Below are positions 29,290-36,396 of a stretch of DNA of 36,396 nucleotides, one piece after another. The position numbers and the translations under genes are program-made. Source of the DNA: Streptomyces albospinus (GTDB lineage Bacteria; Actinomycetota; Actinomycetes; Streptomycetales; Streptomycetaceae); NCBI RefSeq assembly GCF_014648695.1, contig NZ_BMRP01000024.1, positions 37,203-73,598 of the forward strand, in the 5' to 3' direction. Position 1 is the stretch's first letter. The number at the start of each line of letters is the position of its first letter. The notes beneath the pieces were generated by a model that saw only the letters and a list, made by a program, of their open reading frames with translations, made no database searches and had not been told where the DNA came from.

Positions 29290-29311
29290 AACAGGTGACT
29301 CCCCGGTGACC
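29290..29311 (-). promoter_or_regulatory. Candidate PHO box (PhoP) for the nucleotidase gene
   Basis: On the minus strand two adjacent 11-base units read GGTCACCGGGG and AGTCACCTGTT. The Streptomyces PhoP direct-repeat unit is G(T/G)TCACCnnnn, so conserved bases match at six and five of seven positions. Orientation is toward the nucleotidase gene. Confidence 0.4.
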
Positions 29312-29351
29312 AGTCGGCTGGAAAACCGACACCGGCTGGCAAGCTGACACC

Positions 29352-30050
29352 ATGACCCAACCCACCCAGCCGCTGCCCTACGGCACCCCCGACGCCCCCC
29401 GCCTCGCCGTCCGCGGCGAAGCCCGCCTCGAAGTCGACCCCGAAATCGCCCGCATCACCGTCACCGTCAGCGCCCGCGGCACCGACCGCAAAACCGCCCT
29501 CGCCGACCTCACCCGCCGCAACGAACACGCCCTCACCCTCATCAAGAGCTACGGCGACGCCGTCGAAAAACTCGAAACCGGCAGCTTCACCCTCACCCCC
29601 CAACTCACCGACAAAGGCCGCCACGAACGCATCCGCGCCTACCACGGACGCGTCACCCTCACCGCCACCCTCAACGACTTCACCGCCCTCGGCGAACTCA
29701 CCACCCGCCTCGCCGACCTCGAACTCACCCGCGTCGACGGCCCCTGGTGGGCACTGCGCCCCGACTCACCCGCCCACCGCGCCGCCCGCACCCAGGCCGT
29801 CCACGAAGCCGTCCAGCGCGCCCGCGAATACGCCGAGGCCCTCGGCGCCCGGCTCGACGCCGTCCTGGAGATCGCCGACGTCGGCGCCGAGAACACCGCC
29901 CCCATGCCGGCCCCCGGCATGCGCGCCTTCGCCGGCTACGGCGGCGCCGCCGTCCAGGAATCAGCCCCCGCCCTCGACCTGGAACCCCAGCGCCAAACCG
30001 TCTACGCCAACGTCAACGCGCGCTTCACGATGACGCGTCCCGCACTCTGA
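29352..30050 (+). CDS. SIMPL-domain protein (DUF541 family)
   Basis: A 232-residue protein with a single SIMPL (DUF541) domain. Typical blocks are LAVRGEARLEVDPEIARITVTVSARGTDRKTALADL, SFTLTPQLTDKG, RIRAYHGRVTLTATL and the C-terminal RQTVYANVNARFTM. The family's molecular function is not established; members in other bacteria are periplasmic or cytoplasmic and linked to stress. No signal peptide is evident here, so it is probably cytoplasmic. The ATG at 29352 is preceded by CAAGCT ending 6 bases upstream and no ribosome binding site, a possible leaderless start. It is divergent from the nucleotidase gene. The C-terminal part before the last strand has a Gly/Ala/Pro-rich loop (MPAPGMRAFAGYGGAAV). 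Confidence 0.75.
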   Translation: MTQPTQPLPYGTPDAPRLAVRGEARLEVDPEIARITVTVSARGTDRKTALADLTRRNEHALTLIKSYGDAVEKLETGSFTLTPQLTDKGRHERIRAYHGRVTLTATLNDFTALGELTTRLADLELTRVDGPWWALRPDSPAHRAARTQAVHEAVQRAREYAEALGARLDAVLEIADVGAENTAPMPAPGMRAFAGYGGAAVQESAPALDLEPQRQTVYANVNARFTMTRPAL

Positions 30051-30075
30051 GACCACACCGCACACGGGTGAAATT

Positions 30076-30091
30076 CCGCTCATCGGAGCGG
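30076..30091. terminator. Weak hairpin after the SIMPL gene
   Basis: CCGCTC-ATCG-GAGCGG, a perfect 6-bp stem with a 4-base loop, 26 bases after the stop; a possible terminator ahead of the pyruvate kinase promoter. Confidence 0.4.
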
Positions 30092-30183
30092 TGTCGCGCG
30101 CATTCCATTACTTGTCAACAGCCTTTCACCAAGCGGTCGTTGAGCAGTCACTTCCCCACAGTTCCCTACCGCCGGGTAAGTCA

Positions 30184-30189
30184 TAGAGT
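30184..30189 (+). promoter_or_regulatory. -10 box of the leaderless pyruvate kinase gene
   Basis: TAGAGT ends 6 bases before the ATG at 30196, placing the transcript start at or next to the start codon. No ribosome binding site precedes the ATG. Confidence 0.65.
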
Positions 30190-30195
30190 CGAAAC

Positions 30196-31632
30196 ATGCG
30201 CCGAGCAAAGATCGTCTGCACACTGGGACCCGCCACCGACTCGTACGAGCAGATCAAAGCCCTCGTCGACGCCGGAATGGACATCGCCCGCTTCAACCTC
30301 AGCCATGGCACCCACGCCGACCACGAAGCGCGATTCGACCGGGTCCGCAAAGCATCCGAAGAAACCCGTCGCAGCGTCGGCATCCTCGCCGACCTTCAAG
30401 GCCCGAAGATCCGCCTCGGCCGATTCCGCGAAGGTCCCGTACTTCTCGAACGCGACGACGAGTTCACCATCACCGTCGAACCCGACGTCGAAGGCGACCG
30501 CCGACTCTGCGGCACCACCTACAACGGCCTCGCCGCCGACGTCACCACCGGCGAACGCATCCTCGTCGACGACGGCAAGGTCACCCTCGAAGTCACCGCC
30601 GTCGAAGGACCCCGCGTCCACACCAAGGTCATCGAAGGCGGCATGGTCTCCGACCACAAGGGACTCAACCTCCCCGGCGTCGCCGTCTCCGTCCCCGCCC
30701 TCTCCGAAAAGGACCAGGACGACCTCCGCTGGGCCCTGCGCTACGGCGCCGACATCATCGCCCTCTCCTTCGTCCGCAGCGGCCGCGACATCGAAGACGT
30801 CCACCGCATCATGCGCGAGGAAGGCCAGTTCCGCCCCGTCATCGCCAAAGTCGAAAAGCCCCAGGCCGTCGAGAACATCGACGACATCGTCGCCGCATTC
30901 GACGGCATCATGGTCGCCCGCGGCGACCTCGGCGTCGAAATGCCCCTGGAAACCGTCCCGATCGTCCAGAAGCGCGCCATCAAACTCGCCAAACGCAACG
31001 CCAAGCCGGTCATCGTCGCCACCCAGATGCTCGACTCGATGATCGACAACTCCCGCCCCACCCGCGCCGAAGCCTCCGACGTCGCCAACGCCGTCATCGA
31101 CGGCACCGACGCCGTGATGCTCTCCGGCGAGACCAGCGTCGGCAAATACCCCACCGAGACCGTCCGCACCATGAGCCGCATCGTCGAAGCCGCCGAGGAA
31201 GACATCCTCGCCAAGGGGCTCCCGCCGCTCACCGAACACAGCAAGCCCCGCACCCAGGGCGGCGCCGTCGCCCGCGCCGCCGCCGACATGGGCGACTTCC
31301 TCGGCGCGAAGTTCCTCGTCGCCTTCACACAGTCCGGCGACACCGTCCGCCGCCTCTCCCGCTACCGCTCGCCCATCCCGCTCCTCGCCTTCACTCCCGA
31401 CCCCGCCACCCGCTCCCAGCTCAACGTCAGCTGGGGCGTGGAGACCTTCCTCGGCCCGACCGTCAACTCCACCGACGAGATGGTCGCCCAGGTCGACGAG
31501 CAGCTCCTCAAGATCGGCCGCTGCCAGAAGGGCGACACCGTCATCATCACCGCCGGCTCGCCCCCCGGAGTCCCCGGCTCCACCAACCTCGTCCGCGTCC
31601 ACCACATCGGCGAGGACGACTCGCCCAAGTAA
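30196..31632 (+). CDS. pyk: Pyruvate kinase
   Basis: A 478-residue pyruvate kinase, converting phosphoenolpyruvate and ADP to pyruvate and ATP. Typical features run in order: RAKIVCTLGPAT at the N-terminus, ARFNLSHG, LADLQGPKIRLG, the flexible B domain (about 70-165), then the active-site VIAKVEKPQAVENID with catalytic Lys, IMVARGDLGVEMP for Mg binding and VATQMLDSM, continuing to RAEASDVANAVIDG. The C-terminal domain (about 350-478) holds the allosteric region, including TQSGDTVRRLSRYR. Length is normal. The start was chosen at the ATG immediately after the TAGAGT box. The transcript ends at a stem shared with the convergent LAGLIDADG gene. Confidence 0.97.
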   Translation: MRRAKIVCTLGPATDSYEQIKALVDAGMDIARFNLSHGTHADHEARFDRVRKASEETRRSVGILADLQGPKIRLGRFREGPVLLERDDEFTITVEPDVEGDRRLCGTTYNGLAADVTTGERILVDDGKVTLEVTAVEGPRVHTKVIEGGMVSDHKGLNLPGVAVSVPALSEKDQDDLRWALRYGADIIALSFVRSGRDIEDVHRIMREEGQFRPVIAKVEKPQAVENIDDIVAAFDGIMVARGDLGVEMPLETVPIVQKRAIKLAKRNAKPVIVATQMLDSMIDNSRPTRAEASDVANAVIDGTDAVMLSGETSVGKYPTETVRTMSRIVEAAEEDILAKGLPPLTEHSKPRTQGGAVARAAADMGDFLGAKFLVAFTQSGDTVRRLSRYRSPIPLLAFTPDPATRSQLNVSWGVETFLGPTVNSTDEMVAQVDEQLLKIGRCQKGDTVIITAGSPPGVPGSTNLVRVHHIGEDDSPK

Positions 31633-31657
31633 CACCCCTCCCGCACCTGAATAAGCT

Positions 31658-31700
31658 GGGCCGAGGTACCTGACTGCCGTCCCTGTCAGTACTTCGGCCC
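31658..31700. terminator. Bidirectional terminator overlapping the end of the LAGLIDADG gene
   Basis: The left arm (31658-31674, GGGCCGAGGTACCTGAC) and right arm (31685-31700, GTCAGTACTTCGGCCC) pair over 16 bp with one mismatch and one bulge; the loop is TGCCGTCCCT. The right arm encodes, on the minus strand, the last codons Gly-Pro-Lys-Tyr and the TGA of the LAGLIDADG gene. Confidence 0.75.
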
Positions 31701-32459
31701 GATGTGTGCGTCCATGAGGGCCACGGAGGCTTTGCGGGCGACGGAGATGTTCTCCGCCCTGCGCGACTGTCGCGCCGGCTTCCACGCGACGCCGACCCTG
31801 TCGAGGGTGTCCGTGTAGAGCCGCAGGATGTCGGTGGACATGTTGGTGAAGAAATACCGCGGGTACTCGTAGCGCTTGCGCTCCCCGCCGACCATCCGCG
31901 TCGCCCAGTTGGTGATCCGGCACCCGTCGGAGTGGACGAGCCCGCGAAGGAACTCCCAGGGATGCTCGTCCACGATCTCCTGCTGCCAGGCTTCGAGGAC
32001 GATCGGCCGCTCGTGTTTCTTGCCGGGGCCGTGCTGAGGGAAGTAACAGGGCCAGTGGTGGCTGTAGCTCGTCACCATGACGCATCCTTCGCGCTGGACG
32101 ACGCAGACGCTGTTCATGGGCCGGACCGCCGTGATCGCCTCCCGGCACGCAACGATGAGTCCGGGCCAGGCATCCGCGCACGCGATGCGCAGCACGTAGC
32201 CGCCTCGGGCGGCCTGCCGGCTGATGCAGCCGTCACCGAGGTAGAGGCCGAGCAGGTAGGAGTAGGAGTCGACGGCATCGGGCGGGCGCGGTACCCGCTC
32301 GCAGCGCGGGCACGCCGTCGTGCGGGATCTCGCTTCGATACGGGTCTGCCATGAACGGATCGCGTAGCGCGATATACCGGTCTGCTTGCTCACGGAGTTG
32401 AGGCTGCGGCCCTGGGCCACGAGGGCGAGAACGTGTCTGCGCGTGGCGATGTCGTACAT
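31686..32459 (-). CDS. Helix-turn-helix/LAGLIDADG protein (homing-endonuclease-like) next to a tRNA
   Basis: A 257-residue protein. Residues 7-40 form an N-terminal helix-turn-helix (RRHVLALVAQGRSLNSVSKQ, then TGISRYAIRSWQTR) like those of transposases and resolvases; CPRC at 50-53 could be part of a zinc knuckle. Two LAGLIDADG helices follow: LLGLYLGDG (69-77, Asp76) and FLRGLVHSDG (170-179, Asp178), with YFFTNMSTDILRLYTDTLDRVGV as the typical strand-helix after the second. Both catalytic acids are retained, so DNA cleavage is possible; alternatively it is a domesticated regulator, as with the LAGLIDADG-derived WhiA. It lies 109 bases downstream of the tRNA gene in the same direction and may be co-transcribed. 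The ATG at 32459 is the likely start; no strong ribosome binding site is seen. It is a single intact frame, not within an intron or intein. Confidence 0.75.
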   Translation of the reverse strand: MYDIATRRHVLALVAQGRSLNSVSKQTGISRYAIRSWQTRIEARSRTTACPRCERVPRPPDAVDSYSYLLGLYLGDGCISRQAARGGYVLRIACADAWPGLIVACREAITAVRPMNSVCVVQREGCVMVTSYSHHWPCYFPQHGPGKKHERPIVLEAWQQEIVDEHPWEFLRGLVHSDGCRITNWATRMVGGERKRYEYPRYFFTNMSTDILRLYTDTLDRVGVAWKPARQSRRAENISVARKASVALMDAHIGPKY

Positions 32460-32558
32460 GACGCGAGCGTGAGTGAAATTCTGCACCACCCGGCAGATTC
32501 GAAGAAATGTTCACCGCTATGAGTGAAGATCCCCAACGATCGAGTGGCCTTGGAAATG

Positions 32559-32660
32559 AAGGTAAAGTGCCCTGGGTGGGATTCGAACCCACGCTGTCGG
32601 TGGTTTGAGCACCGTGCCTCTTCCGCTGGGCTACCAGGGCTTACCTTAGAAACTAAGGTA
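32559..32660. repeat. AAGGTAA repeats flanking the tRNA gene
   Basis: AAGGTAA occurs at 32559-32565 next to the tRNA 3' end, and its complement TTACCTT at 32641-32647 next to the 5' end, so the precursor can extend the acceptor stem by 7 bp past a 3-base bulge. A further inverted copy forms the perfect palindrome TACCTTAG-AAA-CTAAGGTA at 32642-32660. The palindrome also contains the tRNA -10 box. Confidence 0.8.
32568..32640 (-). tRNA. tRNA with anticodon CAA (reads UUG, Leu) but a class-I body
   Basis: Read on the minus strand, 73 bases fold as a complete cloverleaf: a 7-bp perfect acceptor stem (GCCCTGG/CCAGGGC), U8, a D arm with GG, a 5-bp anticodon stem CGGTG/CACCG with loop CTCAAAC, giving anticodon CAA, a 5-base variable loop (ACAGC), T arm GTGGG-TTCGAAT-CCCAC, and discriminator A73. 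CCA is not encoded. Leucine tRNAs normally have a long variable arm of more than ten bases; this one does not, so charging by leucyl-tRNA synthetase is uncertain. Its own promoter is at 32655-32683. There is no intron. It is followed by the LAGLIDADG gene. Confidence 0.88.
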
Positions 32661-32683
32661 CGCGGAGACCCGCCGTGCATCAA
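32655..32683 (-). promoter_or_regulatory. Promoter of the tRNA gene
   Basis: On the minus strand, TTGATG (32683-32678), exactly 17 bases, TACCTT (32660-32655). The predicted start at about 32648 gives a short 5' leader before the tRNA at 32640. The -10 is part of the perfect palindrome at 32642-32660. Confidence 0.7.
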
Positions 32684-32739
32684 ACATACAGGAGATAGGT
32701 AGGCTCGTGGGGCACCACCTGCCAGGAACGAGGAGTCCC

Positions 32740-33405
32740 GTGAGCGCCGCCGAGCCCGAGCAGCCCGTCGTCGATGACGATCAGTCGCACGTCCCGCCGC
32801 TGACCACGCGCGTCGTGATCGCCGAGGACGAGGCCCTCATCCGCCTCGATCTCAAAGAGATGCTGGAGGAGGAGGGCTACACCGTCGTCGGCGAGGCCGG
32901 AGACGGGCAGACCGCGGTGGAGCTGGCCCGGGAGCACCGTCCCGACCTGGTGATCCTGGACGTGAAGATGCCCGTTCTGGACGGGATCTCGGCGGCCGAG
33001 AAGATCGCCGAGGAGAGCATCGCGCCGGTGCTGATGCTGACCGCGTTCTCCCAGCGGGAGCTGGTGGAGCGGGCGCGGGACGCGGGTGCGATGGCGTATC
33101 TCGTCAAGCCGTTCTCGAAGAGCGATGTCGTGCCGGCGATCGAGATGGCGGTGAGCCGGTTCACCGAGCTGAAGGCGCTGGAGAAGGAGGTCGCGGACCT
33201 CACCCAGCGGTTGGAGACGCGGAAGCTGGTGGACCGTGCGAAGAGCGTGCTTCAGACGCAGTACGGGCTGACGGAGCCGGCGGCGTTCCGGTGGATCCAG
33301 AAGACGTCGATGGACCGGCGGCTGTCGATGCAGCAGGTCGCGGAGGCGGTCATCGAGGACGCCGAGGAGAAGAAGCAGCAGAAGCAGCAGCAGAAGAAGG
33401 ACTAG
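32740..33405 (+). CDS. pdtaR: ANTAR-domain response regulator (PdtaR type)
   Basis: A 221-residue response regulator acting on RNA. The receiver domain (residues 24-140) has acidic Glu29/Asp30, phosphoacceptor Asp74 (ILDVKMP), Thr101 and Lys123 (LVKPFS). A coiled-coil linker leads to an ANTAR domain (about 155-212: LETRKLVDRAKSVLQTQYGL ... AAFRWIQKTSMDRRLSMQQVAEAVI), which in this family binds paired stem-loops in mRNA leaders to prevent termination. The C-terminus is a KKQQKQQQKKD tail. The GTG at 32740 is chosen because AGGAG (32731-32735) precedes it and homologues start with MSAAEPE; an in-frame GTG at 32707 lacks such a site. The histidine kinase partner (PdtaS type) is not in the window. 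Codons here are G-ending, unlike neighbours. Confidence 0.92.
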   Translation: MSAAEPEQPVVDDDQSHVPPLTTRVVIAEDEALIRLDLKEMLEEEGYTVVGEAGDGQTAVELAREHRPDLVILDVKMPVLDGISAAEKIAEESIAPVLMLTAFSQRELVERARDAGAMAYLVKPFSKSDVVPAIEMAVSRFTELKALEKEVADLTQRLETRKLVDRAKSVLQTQYGLTEPAAFRWIQKTSMDRRLSMQQVAEAVIEDAEEKKQQKQQQKKD

Positions 33406-33427
33406 CGGCTGCGTGGAGTTGGGTGGG

Positions 33428-33458
33428 CGGCCCCGTACCGGTGATCGGTGCGGGGCCG
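33428..33458. terminator. Bidirectional terminator between pdtaR and livF
   Basis: CGGCCCCG (33428-33435) and CGGGGCCG (33451-33458) form a perfect stem, extended past one mismatch by ACCG/CGGT, with a 5-base loop. It lies between convergent genes. Confidence 0.8.
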
Positions 33459-33483
33459 TTCGCATGGGTGGGGGCGGCGGGGT

Positions 33484-34196
33484 TCAGTCCTCGCCGAGGT
33501 AGGCCTTGCGGACGGATGCGTCGTGGAGGAGGTGGGCGCCGGTTCCGGAGAGGACGATGCGGCCGGTTTCCATGACGTGGCCTTCGTCGGCGAGGGAGAG
33601 GGCGGCCTGGGCGTTCTGTTCGACGAGGAGGATGGTGGTGCCCTGGGTGCGGAGTTCGCGGATGGTGTCCATGATCTTCTGCATCATGATCGGGGAGAGG
33701 CCCATGGAGGGCTCGTCGAGCATGAGGAGTTTGGGGCGGGACATCAACGCGCGGCCCATGGCGAGCATTTGCTGTTCGCCGCCGGAGAGGGTGCCGGAGG
33801 GTTGTCTGCGGCGTTCGCCGAGGATGGGGAAGAGGTCGTAGACGCGCTGGATGTCGCGGGTGATGCCGGCGGTGTCCTTGCGGAGGAAGGCGCCGAGCTG
33901 GAGGTTTTCGGCGATGGTCAGGCGGGGGAAGAGGCGGCGGCCTTCGGGGGAGTGGGCGAGGCCGCGTTCGACGATTTTGTGGGCGGGGACGCCGTTGAGG
34001 GGGTGGCCGTCGAAGGTGATCTTTCCGGTGCGGGGGGTGAGGAGGCCGGAGAGGGTGCGCAGGGTGGTGGTTTTGCCGGCGCCGTTGGTGCCGATGAGGG
34101 TGACGACCTGGCCTGCCGGGACGGTGAAGGAGATGCCTTTGACGGCTTCGATCTTGCCGTAGGCGACGCGGAGGTCCTCGACTTCGAGCAGTGGGG

Positions 34197-34200
<4 letters not shown>
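33484..34200 (-). CDS. livF: Branched-chain amino acid ABC transporter, ATP-binding protein LivF
   Basis: A 238-residue ABC ATPase of the LivF type. Walker A is GTNGAGKTT (about 37-45), the Q-loop region SPEGRRLFPRLTIAENL is characteristic of LivF, the signature is LSGGEQQ, Walker B is LLMLDEPS with MGLSP following, and the H-loop is usually His but here NAQAAL follows VEQ (LLVEQN), as is normal in LivF. It pairs with LivG to energise import of Leu, Ile and Val through LivH/LivM. Its ATG overlaps the livG stop by four bases (34197-34200), so translation is coupled. It is the last gene of the operon. Confidence 0.95.
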
Positions 34201-35039
<839 letters not shown>

Positions 35040-35046
35040 GGTGGGG

Positions 35047-36396
35047 TCACGCCTTTGCCTGGGTGGCGCCGAGGGTGGCGGCGGGGTCGGTGGGGCGCCG
35101 GTCGGGGGCGTCGGGCGCTGGGGTGTTGTGGAATTCGAGTTGTTTGCGGCGGTCGGGGATGAGTCCTTCGGGGCGGAAGTGCATGAGGAGGACGAGGGCG
35201 ATGCCGAAGAGGAGGAGTTGGTAGTCCTGGAGGAAGTCGAGTTTGGCGGGGATGAGGAAGAGGAGGGCGGCGCCGACGAGGGGGCCGCTGAGGGTGCCCA
35301 TGCCGCCGAGGATGACGGCGGCGAGGAGGAAGGCGGAGTTGGGGGGTTGGGGGCCGGCGAACTGGAATTGCTCGGGGGTGGCGGTCGTTACTACGTGTGC
35401 ATGGACGGTTCCGGCGAGTCCGGCGAGGGCGGCGCCGAGGGCGAAGGCGAGGAGGCGTAGCCGGAAGCTGTTGATGCCCATGGCGACGGCGGCGGTTTCG
35501 TCTTCGCGGATGGCGATCCAGGCGCGGCCGATGCGGGAGGCGGCGGCGCGGCGGAAGACGAGGACGACGAGGGCGGTGACCAGGATCATCAGCAGGTAGT
35601 AGTTGCCGTAGGGGGCGATGGGGGTGCCGAGGATGGTGTGGGGCCGGCCGAAGTTGAAGCCGAGGATTTCGAGGTTGGGGATGTTGGGGATGCCCATGGC
35701 GCCGTTGGTGATGTCGGGGCCGGTGGTGCCGTTGAGGTTGAGCATGGCGATGCGGAAGATTTCGCCGAAGCCGAGGGTGACGATGGCGAGGTAGTCGCCG
35801 CGGAGGCGGAGGGTGGGGGCGCCGATGAGGACGCCGAAGGCGAGGGAGGCGGCGGCTCCGGTGAGGAGGGCTGCCCAGAAGGGGAAGTGGAGGCCGAGGG
35901 CGGATTCGGGGGAGCCGGAGACGAGGGCGGCGGCGTAGGCGCCGACGCCGAGGAAGGCGACGTAGCCGAGGTCGAGGAGGCCGGCGAGGCCGACGACGAC
36001 GTTGAGGCCGAGGGCGACGGTGGCGAAGATCAGGATGTTGGCGCCGATGATGGTGTATTGGTCGGTGTCCTGGGTGAAGGGGAAGGCCGCGGCGGCGAGG
36101 AGGGCTGCGGTGAGGGCGGCTGCGCGGTGGCGGTGGGTGAGTTCGGTGAGGCGGGCGATGAGTCCGGCGCGGTTCAGGGCGGGGACGGCGAGGGCGATGA
36201 GGATGAGGTAGCCGATGAAGGGGGCGCCGTCGTCGGTGTCGATGCCGTAGGTGAAGGCGAGGAGTGCGGCGGCGTAGGTGGCGGCGATGGTCAGGATTTC
36301 GGCCCAGGGCGGGAGTTGGCGGGTGGGTGGCCGCAGGGGGGTGGCGGCGAGGGTGGCGGTGAGGCGCTGCCGGGGGCCGGTGGGGGGTGGTGCGGT
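35047..36396 (-). CDS. livM: Branched-chain amino acid ABC transporter, permease LivM (5' end outside window)
   Basis: The reading frame is open from the window end, so at least 449 residues are visible and the start is missing. Multiple hydrophobic helices are present, with LivM blocks ILIFATVALGLNVVVGLAGLLDLGYVAFLGVGAYAAAL, RLRGDYLAIVTLGFGEIFRI and the ATPase-contact loop GRAWIAIREDETAAVAMGIN. About 100 residues of extra hydrophobic sequence before the core (YAALLAFTYGIDTDDGAPFIGYLILIALAVPAL) show the N-terminally extended form seen in actinobacteria. The C-terminal tail is hydrophilic. It forms the membrane channel with LivH, which should lie just upstream. Confidence 0.93.
   Translation of the reverse strand, partial: TAPPPTGPRQRLTATLAATPLRPPTRQLPPWAEILTIAATYAAALLAFTYGIDTDDGAPFIGYLILIALAVPALNRAGLIARLTELTHRHRAAALTAALLAAAAFPFTQDTDQYTIIGANILIFATVALGLNVVVGLAGLLDLGYVAFLGVGAYAAALVSGSPESALGLHFPFWAALLTGAAASLAFGVLIGAPTLRLRGDYLAIVTLGFGEIFRIAMLNLNGTTGPDITNGAMGIPNIPNLEILGFNFGRPHTILGTPIAPYGNYYLLMILVTALVVLVFRRAAASRIGRAWIAIREDETAAVAMGINSFRLRLLAFALGAALAGLAGTVHAHVVTTATPEQFQFAGPQPPNSAFLLAAVILGGMGTLSGPLVGAALLFLIPAKLDFLQDYQLLLFGIALVLLMHFRPEGLIPDRRKQLEFHNTPAPDAPDRRPTDPAATLGATQAKA

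Noticed and set aside
30112..30134. Rex (redox) operator upstream of pyruvate kinase, from CTTG...CAAG
   Set aside because: The arms do not fit TTGTGAA-n4-TTCACAA in spacing or identity.
32568..32640. tRNA intron as target of the LAGLIDADG protein
   Set aside because: The cloverleaf is continuous at 73 bases with no intervening sequence.
31686..32660. Integrative element inserted at the tRNA
   Set aside because: No integrase, excisionase or duplicated tRNA 3' end was seen near the tRNA; flanking genes are core genes.

Overview
This is a high-GC actinobacterial chromosome segment, almost certainly from a Streptomyces. The evidence is the strong G/C third-position bias, a GTG and a TTG start codon, purine-rich ribosome binding sites alternating with leaderless starts, long-stem terminators without T-runs, and gene families typical of the genus: a secreted trypsin, Tat-exported hydrolases, an ANTAR response regulator and extended LivM/LivG/LivF. 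The order gltB-gltD ... pyk - ANTAR regulator - livFGM is a core-chromosome arrangement I know from other streptomycetes. No insertion sequence, integrase, CRISPR array or rRNA was seen.

Layout. (1) 1-1624, minus: two translationally coupled ADP-ribosylglycohydrolase-family genes, the second cut by the window edge. (2) 1985-9147, plus: a VIT/CCC1-type membrane protein, then the glutamate synthase operon gltBD behind a 320-bp leader with two candidate GlnR sites. (3) 9288-15637: small genes in mostly divergent or convergent pairs, namely a flavin-reductase-like protein and an ArsR-type regulator, a PPOX/F420 flavoprotein, a lipoprotein, a metallo-beta-lactamase-fold hydrolase, a LacI-type regulator, an alpha/beta hydrolase and a zinc metalloprotease with a C-terminal zinc ribbon. 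Several of these look leaderless. (4) 15904-24130, plus: secreted trypsin, Tat-exported GH101 endo-alpha-N-acetylgalactosaminidase, an AraC regulator and aminopeptidase N, together plausibly a glycoprotein-degrading set. (5) 24395-27270, plus: a two-gene operon of a DesA-like PLP decarboxylase and a DesB-like N-hydroxylase behind a palindrome resembling an iron-box half-site pair. (6) 27353-30050: a Tat-exported 5'-nucleotidase (minus) divergent from a SIMPL-domain protein (plus), with a possible PHO box between them. (7) 30196-33405: leaderless pyruvate kinase; convergent to it, a tRNA gene with anticodon CAA followed by a helix-turn-helix/LAGLIDADG protein; then the ANTAR response regulator (PdtaR type). 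(8) 33484-36396, minus: livF, livG and a 5'-truncated livM of a branched-chain amino acid ABC importer.

The most unusual feature is the tRNA/LAGLIDADG pair at 31686-32660. The tRNA reads UUG (Leu) but has a short class-I variable loop instead of the long arm expected of tRNA-Leu. The neighbouring protein keeps both LAGLIDADG motifs, including their acidic residues, and has an N-terminal HTH. Also worth a second look are the candidate GlnR array upstream of gltB, a Streptomyces-type palindromic repeat inside the gltB reading frame, the orphan siderophore-like enzyme pair, and a 12-base motif shared by the GH101 and AraC upstream regions.

Coordinates of genes and repeats were read directly. 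Regulator assignments come from matching remembered consensus sequences by eye and are inferences.
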